Shown: piece after piece, positions 57,136-64,000 of the stretch
How the letters are laid out: each line of letters begins with the position of its first letter
Numbering within the stretch: position 1 is the first letter of the stretch
DNA from: Methylopila sp. 73B
Lineage (GTDB): Bacteria > Pseudomonadota > Alphaproteobacteria > Rhizobiales > Methylopilaceae
Length of the DNA: 64,000 nt
Assembly: GCF_000526315.1 (NCBI RefSeq)
Contig: NZ_JAFV01000001.1
Coordinates: forward strand, 3,288,501-3,352,500
Reading direction: 5' to 3'
Translations under genes and position numbers: made by a program
The notes under the pieces: generated by a model
Database searches by the model: none
What the model was told of the DNA's origin: nothing
The model's input: the letters and a program-made list of their open reading frames with translations, nothing else

Positions 57136-58386
57136 TCAGAAAAACGCCTGCAGCCCGGTCTGGGCGCGTCCCAGAATGAGAGCGTGGACGTCGTGGGCGC
57201 CCTCGTAGGTGTTCACCGCCTCGAGGTTCTGGGAGACGCGCATGACGTGGTACTCGTCGGACACCCCGTTGCCGCCGTGGATGTCGCGCGCCAGCCGGGC
57301 GATCTCGAGCGCTTTGCCGCAGGCGTTACGCTTGATCAGCGAGATCGCCTCCGGCGCGAGCCGGCCTTCGTCGAACAGGCGGCCGGCGCGGAGCGCGATC
57401 TGGAGACCGAGCGCGATCTCGGTCTGCATATCGGCGAGCTTCTTCTGCACGAGCTGGGTTTGGGCGAGGGGGCGGCCGAACTGCACGCGGTCGATCGCGT
57501 ATTGCCGCGCGGCGCGCCAGCAGAACTCCGCCGCGCCAATCGCGCCCCAAGCGATCCCGTAGCGGGCGCGGTTGAGGCAGCCGAACGGACCCTTGAGGCC
57601 GGAGACGTTGGGCAGCAGCGCGTCTTCCTCGACCTCGACGGCGTCCATCACGATCTCGCCGGTGACGGAGGCGCGAAGCGAGAGCTTGCCCTCGATCTTC
57701 GGCGCGGACAGGCCCTTGGCGCCCTTCTCGAGCAGGAACCCGCGGATCTCGCCGTCATGCGCGTCGGATTTGGCCCAGACCACGAAGAGGTCGGCGATCG
57801 GCGCGTTGGTGATCCAGGTCTTCGCGCCGGAGAGCCGGTAGCCGCCGTCGATGCGCGTCGCGCGCGTCCGCATCGCGGCTGGGTCGGAGCCTGCGTCCGG
57901 CTCGGTGAGCCCGAAGCAGCCGATGGCCTCGCCGCGGGCGAGCCGCGGGAGAAACCGCCGGCGCTGCTCCTCCGAACCGTAGGCCCAGATCGGATGCATC
58001 ACGAGCGACGACTGGACGCTCATCGCCGAGCGGTAGCCGGAGTCCACCCGCTCGATCTCGCGCGCGGCGAGCCCATAGGCGACGTAGCCGAGGCCCGCGC
58101 CGCCGTAGGCCTCCGGGAGGGTCGGGCCCAGGAGCCCGAGGGCGCCCATCTCCGTCATGATCGCGCGATCGAAGGTCTCGGTGCGGTAGGCGTCGCGAAC
58201 CCGCGGAAACAGCCGCTCCTGCGCGTAATCCCGCGCGGTGTCCCGCACGAGCCTCTCCTCCTCGGACAGCTGGGACTCGAGGTCGAACGGATCGGACCAG
58301 TCGAAGGCGGCGTTCGAGGGCGCGTGGACGTCGCGGGCGGGGGCGTCGGTCAAGGGACTGTCTCCGGCGATCTTGGTCGCGCCCAT
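57136..58386 (-). CDS. gcdH: Glutaryl-CoA dehydrogenase
   Basis: A 416-residue acyl-CoA dehydrogenase. FAD-binding stretches [15 protein letters not shown] and [20 protein letters not shown], and the C-terminal [23 protein letters not shown] with the catalytic glutamate (near 393), match GcdH closely, as does the conserved [19 protein letters not shown]. It oxidises and decarboxylates glutaryl-CoA to crotonyl-CoA. That product is the substrate of Ccr at 20 kb, giving a possible entry into the ethylmalonyl-CoA pathway. Confidence 0.93.
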   Translation of the reverse strand: MGATKIAGDSPLTDAPARDVHAPSNAAFDWSDPFDLESQLSEEERLVRDTARDYAQERLFPRVRDAYRTETFDRAIMTEMGALGLLGPTLPEAYGGAGLGYVAYGLAAREIERVDSGYRSAMSVQSSLVMHPIWAYGSEEQRRRFLPRLARGEAIGCFGLTEPDAGSDPAAMRTRATRIDGGYRLSGAKTWITNAPIADLFVVWAKSDAHDGEIRGFLLEKGAKGLSAPKIEGKLSLRASVTGEIVMDAVEVEEDALLPNVSGLKGPFGCLNRARYGIAWGAIGAAEFCWRAARQYAIDRVQFGRPLAQTQLVQKKLADMQTEIALGLQIALRAGRLFDEGRLAPEAISLIKRNACGKALEIARLARDIHGGNGVSDEYHVMRVSQNLEAVNTYEGAHDVHALILGRAQTGLQAFF

Positions 58387-58482
58387 CCATAGGCAGCCGG
58401 TGCGGCGTCAGAAAGGCCTGTCCTTCGTCGTCCGGCTCGTCTAGCTCGGAACGGCGCCCACGCGCCGGACCCGGAACGCCGC

Positions 58483-59424
58483 ATGACCGCCGATCGCAGC
58501 CTCATCGCCCTCGACTGGGGCACCTCTTCCCTGCGCGCCGCGCTGATCGCGCCGGACGGAACGATCGAGGAGCGGCTGTCGTCGCCGGACGGGATCATGT
58601 TCGCGAACGGCCGCAGCTTCGACGGCATGTTCGAGGCGCTGATCTCGCCCTGGCTCGCGCGCCGGCCGGGGACCCGCGTGCTCGCGTCGGGCATGATCGG
58701 CAGCCGGCAGGGCTGGGTCGAAGCGCCCTACGCCGCCTGCCCGGCGGGCTTCGCCGACCTCGCCCAGGCGATGGCGTGGACGACCACGGCGCAGGGCGTC
58801 CGCGTGGGCTTCGCGCCCGGCGTCCGGGCTGAACACGCCCATGGGACGGCGGACGTCATGCGCGGGGAGGAGACCGAGATCTTCGGCGCGATCGCCTCCG
58901 CCGGCATCTCGGACGCTGTGTTCGTGCTGCCCGGCACCCACAGCAAATGGGCGCGCGTGGTCGGCGGCCGGATCGTCGGCTTCCACACCTTCATGACGGG
59001 CGAGCTCTACGGCGTGCTGCGCCGCCATTCGATCCTCGGCCGGCTGATGCCCGAGGAGGGCGAGGAGACCGGGCTCGACGCCGACGCCTTCGCGCAGGGC
59101 TGCGCGGCTGCGCGGCGCTCGGGCGCGCCGCTGCACGAACTGTTCGCGGTCCGCACCCACGGCCTGTTCGATCGGCTCGCAGCCGAGGCCCTGCCGAGCT
59201 ACATGTCGGGTCTGCTGATCGGCCAGGAGGCGCGCGAGGCGCTCGCGCTGATGGGCGCGCCCTCCGGTGCCGCGCGGCTCGTCGGCCGAGGCGATCTCGC
59301 GGAGCGCTACGCCTTGGCGCTTGGCCTGTCCGGGATCGAGACGGTCTCTGCGGGCGAGGACCTGGCCTTCCGGGGGCTGCACGCCCTCGCCGGGGCTTTG
59401 ACGCGCATGGAGGACGAGCGATGA
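58483..59424 (+). CDS. dgoK: 2-dehydro-3-deoxygalactonokinase
   Basis: A 313-residue kinase that makes KDPGal in galactonate breakdown. The N-terminal phosphate motif ALDWGTSSLRAALI and VLASGMIGSRQGWVEAPY, and VFVLPGTHSKWARV, are typical of DgoK. The stop overlaps the dgoA ATG by four bases, so kinase and aldolase are co-translated. No galactonate dehydratase, transporter or regulator is adjacent. Confidence 0.93.
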   Translation: MTADRSLIALDWGTSSLRAALIAPDGTIEERLSSPDGIMFANGRSFDGMFEALISPWLARRPGTRVLASGMIGSRQGWVEAPYAACPAGFADLAQAMAWTTTAQGVRVGFAPGVRAEHAHGTADVMRGEETEIFGAIASAGISDAVFVLPGTHSKWARVVGGRIVGFHTFMTGELYGVLRRHSILGRLMPEEGEETGLDADAFAQGCAAARRSGAPLHELFAVRTHGLFDRLAAEALPSYMSGLLIGQEAREALALMGAPSGAARLVGRGDLAERYALALGLSGIETVSAGEDLAFRGLHALAGALTRMEDER

Positions 59425-60041
59425 GCTTCCACGACCGCCTGACGACGTTTCCGCTGATCGCGATTTTGCGCGGGGTCCGGCCGGACGAGGTCGAGAGCGT
59501 CGCCGAGGCGCTGGTCGAGGCCGGCTTCGGGATCGTCGAGATCCCGATGAACTCGCCGGAGCCGCTCGACAGCGTGACGCGGCTGGCGCGGCGCTTCCCG
59601 GACGTCATGATCGGCGCGGGCACCGTGCTCGATCCCGCCGACGTCGACCGCATCCGCGACGCCGGCGGCGAACTGCTCCTCATGCCGCACAGCGACCCCG
59701 CCGTGGTGCGCCGGGCGGCCTCGCTCGGTCTCGCCTGCGTGCCTGGGGTGGCGACGCCGACGGAAGGCTTCGCGGCGCTTGCGAACGGCGCGACGGCGCT
59801 CAAGCTGTTTCCGGCCGAGATGATGCCGCCGGCCGTGGTCAAGGCCTGGCGCGCGGTGCTGCCGCCGGCGGCGACGCTCCTTCCCGTCGGGGGCGTCACG
59901 CCCCAGAGCCTCGCGGGCTACTGGGCCGCCGGCGCGCGGGGGTTCGGTCTCGGCTCCGCGCTCTATGCGCCCGGCATGACTGCGGAGCGCGTGGCCGCCA
60001 ACGCGGTCGCCTTCCGCGCGGCCCTGGCCGCGCTCGGCTGA
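59421..60041 (+). CDS. dgoA: 2-dehydro-3-deoxy-6-phosphogalactonate aldolase
   Basis: A 206-residue class I aldolase of the KDPG/KDPGal family. The TIM barrel has the family start FPLIAILRGVRPDEVESVAE, VEIPMNSPEPLDSV, MIGAGTVLDPADVDR and the Schiff-base lysine in ATALKLFPAE. It splits KDPGal into pyruvate and glyceraldehyde 3-phosphate. ATG overlaps the dgoK stop (ATGA). The KDPGal preference is inferred from its partner. Confidence 0.93.
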   Translation: MSFHDRLTTFPLIAILRGVRPDEVESVAEALVEAGFGIVEIPMNSPEPLDSVTRLARRFPDVMIGAGTVLDPADVDRIRDAGGELLLMPHSDPAVVRRAASLGLACVPGVATPTEGFAALANGATALKLFPAEMMPPAVVKAWRAVLPPAATLLPVGGVTPQSLAGYWAAGARGFGLGSALYAPGMTAERVAANAVAFRAALAALG

Positions 60042-60045
60042 GACG

Positions 60046-60435
60046 TCAGGACGACAGCCGCTGCGCGTCGCGGGCGGCCAGCGCGTCGGCCACCACCGAG
60101 CGGATCTGCGCCAGCGAGAACGGCTTCGTGACCACGTCGTGGATCAACGCCTCGAGGCCGGTCGCCCGCTCGCGCTGGTCGGCGTAGCCGGTCATCAGCA
60201 GGATCATGGTGTCGGGGTGATCGCGCGCGGCCGCGAGCGCAAGTGCGATGCCGTCCATCATCGGCATCCGGATGTCGGTCAGCAGCAGGTCGAAGCCCTC
60301 GGCCGCGGCGCCGAGCTTCTCCAGCGCGTCGGCGCCGTCGAAGGCCTGCGCCACGTCGTGGCCGTCCATCTCGAGCGCGCGCTGCACGAAGCCGCGCACG
60401 GCCTCTTCGTCGTCGGTCAGCAGGATGCGGGCCAT
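60046..60435 (-). CDS. cpdR: CpdR-type single-domain response regulator
   Basis: A 129-residue receiver domain without output. The start at 60435 (MARILLTDDEEAVRGFVQRAL) is almost identical to the CpdR N-terminus. Phospho-Asp54 is in LLTDIRMPMMDGIAL, with the conserved Thr/Lys in LLMTGYADQRE and VVTKPFSLAQI. In Caulobacter and rhizobia unphosphorylated CpdR directs ClpXP to cell-cycle proteins including CtrA. Fits the CtrA-like boxes in the window. It is convergent with dgoA (4 bp). Confidence 0.9.
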   Translation of the reverse strand: MARILLTDDEEAVRGFVQRALEMDGHDVAQAFDGADALEKLGAAAEGFDLLLTDIRMPMMDGIALALAAARDHPDTMILLMTGYADQRERATGLEALIHDVVTKPFSLAQIRSVVADALAARDAQRLSS

Positions 60436-60446
60436 GACGGGTCTCC

Positions 60447-60995
60447 TCAGGTCGGACCGTCGTCGGCGTCGACCTCGACGACGCCGACGAATGGAAGCTC
60501 CCGGTAGGCGTGGGCCACGTCCATGCCGTAGCCCACCACGAAATGGTCGGGACATTTGAAGCCGACGAAATCGGCGTCGATCACCACCGCGCGCTTGTGC
60601 GGCTTCTCGAGCAGCACGCAGGTGAGCACCCGCCGCGCGCCGCGCGCCGCCATCAGGTCCTTGGCGTAGGCGAGGGTGCGGCCCGATTCCAGGATGTCGT
60701 CCACCAGCAGCACGTCGCGGCCGGCGACCTCGCTCTCGATGTCGTGGACGATCTTCACCGCTCCGGACGAGACGGTGGCCTCGCGGTAGCTCGACAGCGA
60801 GATGAACTCGACCTCGGGCGCGAGGCCCGCCGCGTGCAGGGCGCGGATCAGATCCGCCGCGAAGACGAAGCTGCCCTTCAGCACGGCGATCACGAGCAGC
60901 CGCTCGGTTCCCGCCGCGGCGATCGCGGCGGCGAGCTCCGCGTTGCGCTCGGCGATCGTGGAGGCGTCGAACAGGACGTTCAGGCGACGGATCAT
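60447..60995 (-). CDS. hpt: Hypoxanthine phosphoribosyltransferase
   Basis: A 182-residue purine-salvage enzyme. The PRPP-binding loop is VLLVDDILESGRTLAYA, preceded by LLVIAVLKGSFVFAADLIRAL, and FVVGYGMDVAHAYRELPFVG near the C-terminus is family-typical. It converts hypoxanthine or guanine to IMP or GMP. It is 11 bp upstream of cpdR on the same strand, so the pair may be co-transcribed. Confidence 0.94.
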   Translation of the reverse strand: MIRRLNVLFDASTIAERNAELAAAIAAAGTERLLVIAVLKGSFVFAADLIRALHAAGLAPEVEFISLSSYREATVSSGAVKIVHDIESEVAGRDVLLVDDILESGRTLAYAKDLMAARGARRVLTCVLLEKPHKRAVVIDADFVGFKCPDHFVVGYGMDVAHAYRELPFVGVVEVDADDGPT

Positions 60996-61024
60996 GTCGT
61001 TCCTTTCGAGAGGCGCCCGGGTGT

Positions 61025-61909
61025 CTAGCGCGGGTGCGTCGCGAGGTCTTGCCGAGCGAGGAAGCGCACGACGATCCGCCGCCCCTCGGCGGGCGGGGAG
61101 GCCAGGCGCGCTTTGAACTGGGTGGTCTCGCCGACGCCGATCTTCGTGCGCCCGGCGACGGTCGTCCAGGAGTAGACTTCGCGTCCGTCGTCGGCGACGA
61201 CGGCGAGCCGCAGGCGCGGAACGTCGCGCGGCCCCCGCGCGACGTTCGCGATCGTGCCGGTCACGAGCAGCATGGGCGCGCCTTCCTCCATCTCCTCGAC
61301 GGAGCGCACGCCGGAGATCTCGAGACCGCGCACGTTCACCGGCATCCCGATGCGAGCGTAGAGCGAGGCCAGAGACGGCGCCGCCTCGACCAGATCGGCG
61401 CGCATCAGGATCGCCACGAACAGGGCGCCGACGCCCAACGCCGCGGCGGCGAGGGCGGGGCGCTTCGCGAGGGCGTTGACGAGCGCCCGGCGCCGCGGCG
61501 GCGCTCCAGGGCGGCCGGCGCGGGGCTGCCGCGCGCCTGCGCGGCGTCGGCCGGCGAGGGCGTCGGGCTCGGGATCAATCGGCGCGTCGCCCATCATGTC
61601 GACGGGGTCGGCCTCATCGAAGCCGGAAATCGACGGAAGGTCCGGCGATGTCTCTCGCTCAGGCTCGTCGATCGCCAGCGTCCACTCCGGCTCGTCCGGC
61701 TGCGGTTCGACGCTCCGCTGGTCGTCCCACGCGGCGAATGGATCGCCGGCTCGGGGAAGGCCTTCGGCTTTGAGGGGGGGCTTGGCGTCCAGCGGCGCGT
61801 CGGCGTACCACTCCGTCCGGCAGCGCGCGCAACGCACCTTGCGGCCGGCGCCCAGCGCTTGCGGAGCGAGCCGATAGGAAGCTGAGCAGGCGGGGCAGAC
61901 GATCAGCAT
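61025..61909 (-). CDS. MJ0042 zinc-ribbon / DUF3426 membrane protein
   Basis: A 294-residue protein. The N-terminal zinc ribbon has two Cys pairs, Cys5/Cys8 and Cys27/Cys30 (VCPACSASYRLAPQALGAGR, VRCARC), an acidic linker, an arginine-rich stretch, a membrane helix (about 151-172) and a periplasmic domain with VRGLEISGVRS. The family is found near ftsE/ftsX in alphaproteobacteria, but its function is unknown. It diverges from ftsE, and a CtrA box lies between. Confidence 0.88.
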   Translation of the reverse strand: MLIVCPACSASYRLAPQALGAGRKVRCARCRTEWYADAPLDAKPPLKAEGLPRAGDPFAAWDDQRSVEPQPDEPEWTLAIDEPERETSPDLPSISGFDEADPVDMMGDAPIDPEPDALAGRRRAGARQPRAGRPGAPPRRRALVNALAKRPALAAAALGVGALFVAILMRADLVEAAPSLASLYARIGMPVNVRGLEISGVRSVEEMEEGAPMLLVTGTIANVARGPRDVPRLRLAVVADDGREVYSWTTVAGRTKIGVGETTQFKARLASPPAEGRRIVVRFLARQDLATHPR

Positions 61910-61998
61910 CGCGGGTCCAGACGCCCCGGCCGCCCGCGGCCGCGCACCGGGCGCGGCGTCGAGGCGCCGGGTCTCACCACGACCTCGCCACTTTATCG

Positions 61999-62013
61999 TT
62001 AATGGATCGTTAA
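61999..62013. promoter_or_regulatory. CtrA box, TTAA-N7-TTAA
   Basis: TTAATGGATCGTTAA, a perfect full CtrA consensus, in the 169-bp gap between the zinc-ribbon gene and ftsE. It is 65 bp before the ftsE start and 89 bp from the divergent start, so it could control either or both. Confidence 0.75.
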
Positions 62014-62078
62014 AACGTGCGGCGCGACAACGGAGTCCGGCTCCGAATTCCGCCCCGAAGGACCAGGATTTCCCGCCT

Positions 62079-62738
62079 ATGCTGCGTTTCGAAAACGTCG
62101 GTCTGCGCTACGGGCCCGGGCCCGAGGTGCTGCGCGACCTGACGTTCGAGATCGAATCGAACTCGTTCCAGTTCCTGACCGGGCCGTCGGGAGCGGGCAA
62201 GACCTCGCTGCTGCGCCTTCTGTTCCTGGCGCTGAAGCCGACGCGCGGCCTCGTCAACATCTTCGGCCGGGACATGGCCACGCTCCCGAAGAAGGACCTG
62301 CCGGGCCTGCGCCGGCGGATCGGCGTCGTGTTTCAGGACTTCCGGCTGCTCGACCACATGACGACCTATGAGAACGTCGCGCTGCCGCTCAGGGTGGCGG
62401 GCCGCGACGAGAGCTCGTATCGTGCCGAAGTCGTCGAGCTGCTCGGCTGGGTCGGACTCGGGGAGCGTCTCGACGCCCTGCCGCCCGTGCTCTCGGGCGG
62501 CGAAAAGCAGCGCGCGGCCATCGCCCGGGCGCTGGTCGCGCGGCCCGAGCTGCTGCTCGCCGACGAGCCCACCGGCAACGTCGACCCGCAGCTCGCGCGC
62601 CGCATCCTCCGGCTCTTCGTCGAGCTTCACAAATCCGGAACCTCGGTCGTGATCGCCACCCACGACATCGCCCTCATGGATCTCTACGACGCGCGCCGCC
62701 TCGTGCTCCACGACGGCCGGCTCCATATCTACGAATGA
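62079..62738 (+). CDS. ftsE: Cell-division ATP-binding protein FtsE
   Basis: A 219-residue ABC ATPase that, with FtsX, regulates peptidoglycan hydrolysis at the division site. Walker A is GPSGAGKT (35-42), the signature SGGEKQRAAIARALV, and Walker B LLADEPTGNVDP, all intact. ENVGLRYGPGPEVLRDLTFEI is typical FtsE. The stop overlaps the ftsX ATG by four bases. A CtrA box upstream suggests cell-cycle control. Confidence 0.97.
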   Translation: MLRFENVGLRYGPGPEVLRDLTFEIESNSFQFLTGPSGAGKTSLLRLLFLALKPTRGLVNIFGRDMATLPKKDLPGLRRRIGVVFQDFRLLDHMTTYENVALPLRVAGRDESSYRAEVVELLGWVGLGERLDALPPVLSGGEKQRAAIARALVARPELLLADEPTGNVDPQLARRILRLFVELHKSGTSVVIATHDIALMDLYDARRLVLHDGRLHIYE

Positions 62739-63730
62739 GCGCCAACGCCGCCGCCGCGCCGGAGCCCAAGGGCCGTCCGGCCCCGAAGACCGGCCCCAAG
62801 CCGAAGACGAAGACCGCGAACGCACCCAAAGCGCGGCGGCAGGGGCCGATCGTTCCCGCGTCCTCCGTCTCGGGCCACACCCTCGTGATGGTCATCGCGA
62901 TCATGACCTATCTCGCGGCCCTGACCGCGGGCGCGGTCGATCTCGTGCGCGCCACCGCGGCGGGTTGGGAGCGGGACATCGTGCGCGAGACGACCGTCCA
63001 GATCCGCCCCGCCGACGGCCGCGACATGAACGCGGCGGTAGCGCGCGTCGCCGAGATCGCTCGCGCCGCGCCCGGCGTCGTCGAAGTGCGGCCCTACAGC
63101 GAGGCCGAGACCGCCCGTCTGCTGGAGCCCTGGCTCGGCGCCGGCCTGTCGTTCTCGGATCTGCCGATCCCGCGGCTCGTGGTGCTGCGTCTGTCGGACG
63201 ACGGTCGCTTCGATCCCGCCGCGCTGAAGGCGGCGCTCGAGCGGGAGGCGCCGGGCGCCTCGCTCGACGACCACCGGCGCTTCCTCGATCGTCTCGTCGC
63301 CATGGCGCGCACGCTGGTCGCGCTCGGCCTCGGCGTGCTCGCGCTGGTGCTGGCCGCGACGGTGCTGTCGGTCGTCTTCGCCACGCGGGGGGCGATGGCC
63401 GGAAATCGCGACATCGTTCAGGTGCTGCATTTCGTCGGCGCCAAGGACGGCTACATCGCCGGCCAGTTCCAGCGCCGCTTCCTGAGGCTCGGCCTCAAGG
63501 GAGGGCTTGCGGGCGGCCTCGCCGCGATCGCGACCTTCCTGCTCGCCGAACTGACGGCCGAGCAGGGCGTCGGCAGCGCCGCCGTCGACCAGATGGACGC
63601 CCTGTTCGGCAGGTTTCAGGTCGGACCCACCGCCTACGCCGGCGTCGTGGCCATCGTCGTGCTGATCTCGGTCCTCACCGCCGTGACCTCGCGCGTCACC
63701 GTGTTCCGGACGCTGCGCGCCCTGGATTGA
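62735..63730 (+). CDS. ftsX: Cell-division membrane protein FtsX
   Basis: A 331-residue four-helix membrane protein. An unusually long Lys/Pro/Ala-rich cytoplasmic N-terminus (about 1-45) precedes the first helix (about 49-70), followed by a large periplasmic domain (ETTVQIRPADGRDMNAAVARV) and three further helices near the C-terminus (LVALGLGVLALVLAATVLSVVF and two more). It pairs with FtsE. The order ftsE-ftsX-ydcF-like is conserved in Hyphomicrobiales. Confidence 0.95.
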   Translation: MSANAAAAPEPKGRPAPKTGPKPKTKTANAPKARRQGPIVPASSVSGHTLVMVIAIMTYLAALTAGAVDLVRATAAGWERDIVRETTVQIRPADGRDMNAAVARVAEIARAAPGVVEVRPYSEAETARLLEPWLGAGLSFSDLPIPRLVVLRLSDDGRFDPAALKAALEREAPGASLDDHRRFLDRLVAMARTLVALGLGVLALVLAATVLSVVFATRGAMAGNRDIVQVLHFVGAKDGYIAGQFQRRFLRLGLKGGLAGGLAAIATFLLAELTAEQGVGSAAVDQMDALFGRFQVGPTAYAGVVAIVVLISVLTAVTSRVTVFRTLRALD

Positions 63731-63784
63731 CGGGGCGGCTTGCGAGGGCGCGCGCCGAGGCGCACTTTGGATGATGAGGACGGC

Positions 63785-64000
63785 GTGACCAGCATGGACG
63801 GGCAGGCGCAGGTGCGAACCAGCGGAGCGGCGACGCCGCCGGGCGGCGCCTTCTGGCGCGCCGCCCGCACGCTGCTCGTCGTCTCGCTGACCGCCGGCGC
63901 GATCGCCGGGGCCGGATTCGCCGTCTTCCTCACGCTCGTGCCGCGGGACGAACCACCGGCCTCGGTCCGCGGCGACGGCATCGTGGCGCTGACCGGAGGG
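63785..64000 (+). CDS. YdcF/ElyC/SanA-family protein, N-terminal part (partial)
   Basis: The first 72 codons of a gene running off the window edge. GTG at 63785 (with GAGGAC upstream) or ATG at 63794 may be the start. A hydrophobic helix (ARTLLVVSLTAGAIAGAGFA) is followed by FLTLVPRDEPPASVRGDGIV and ALTGG, the opening of the DUF218 domain in which DGIVVLTGG is the family signature. The gene usually follows ftsX in rhizobia. Confidence 0.8.
   Translation, partial: MTSMDGQAQVRTSGAATPPGGAFWRAARTLLVVSLTAGAIAGAGFAVFLTLVPRDEPPASVRGDGIVALTGG

Overview
This is a 64 kb, very GC-rich stretch of chromosome from an alphaproteobacterium, most likely of the order Hyphomicrobiales (Rhizobiales). The evidence is the gene content and order: the rho / mnmE-mnmG-rsmG-parA-parB-holA origin-proximal block, the hisB-DUF2628-hisH-hisA-hisF-hisE-coaA operon, secB-fxsA-timA-mltA-smr, the RegA/ActR-type regulator, CpdR, CtrA-type boxes, and both signature enzymes of the ethylmalonyl-CoA pathway (Ccr and ethylmalonyl-CoA mutase). 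Two perfect parS sites flank mnmG, so the window lies in the centromere region near the replication origin. I see no rRNA, insertion sequence, phage or CRISPR array. The only tRNA seen is tRNA-Leu(CAA). The genus cannot be fixed from this window alone.

Layout. 1-5.6 kb: 3' end of rho, two TPM-domain proteins, an AEC transporter, a soluble hybrid histidine kinase, rmuC. 5.6-13.8 kb: def-fmt-truA, an HmuQ/IsdG-like monooxygenase, pyrE, then lptE-leuS, secB and fxsA on the minus strand. 14-17 kb: timA-mltA-smr and a hotdog thioesterase. 17-24 kb: ethylmalonyl-CoA mutase, two small membrane proteins, ccr, panD and a DUF255 thioredoxin-fold protein. 24-32 kb: mnmE-mnmG-rsmG-parA-parB with parS sites, an AT-richer patch holding a secreted NTR/TIMP-like protein and a GAF-protein remnant, then holA. 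32-38 kb: L,D-transpeptidase with a duplicated signal segment, a 396-bp regulatory region, a YiiX-like enzyme, an MBL-fold hydrolase, a YaiI-family protein, a GT4 glycosyltransferase and infC with a probable AUU start. 38-42.4 kb: actR/regA, hslU, a membrane protein, hslV and dps. 42.6-51 kb: the his operon, interrupted by an HWE kinase, a VapBC pair and a small membrane protein, continuing into coaA, a DNA glycosylase and an esterase. 51-64 kb: an HNH nuclease, a GFA-domain remnant, dsbB-like, a YqaA-family protein, tRNA-Leu, a glycosyltransferase/pyruvyltransferase pair, gcdH, dgoK-dgoA, cpdR, hpt, a zinc-ribbon protein, ftsE-ftsX and the start of a YdcF-family gene.

How the genes work together. 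Most of the window is housekeeping: translation (def, fmt, leuS, infC, mnmE/G, truA, rsmG), chromosome segregation (parA/B/S, holA), cell envelope and division (lptE, mltA, L,D-transpeptidase, ftsEX), proteolysis and its control (hslUV, cpdR) and histidine and CoA synthesis. Ccr and the mutase handle C2 assimilation through the ethylmalonyl-CoA pathway. Conserved blocks have been broken and re-joined: lptE-leuS lies about 22 kb from holA, and about 24 kb of other genes separate rho from mnmE. Almost every long gap between convergent genes carries a palindromic repeat of one of three families.

Most interesting non-gene signals: a four-copy, alternating decamer array upstream of the YiiX-like gene; a perfect TTAA-N7-TTAA CtrA box between ftsE and a zinc-ribbon gene; a parS site inside the rsmG coding sequence; a perfect 48-bp tandem duplication in a signal peptide; and probable non-canonical start codons for infC and the DNA glycosylase. 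The least understood protein is an 840-residue GT4-like protein paired with a pyruvyltransferase next to tRNA-Leu.
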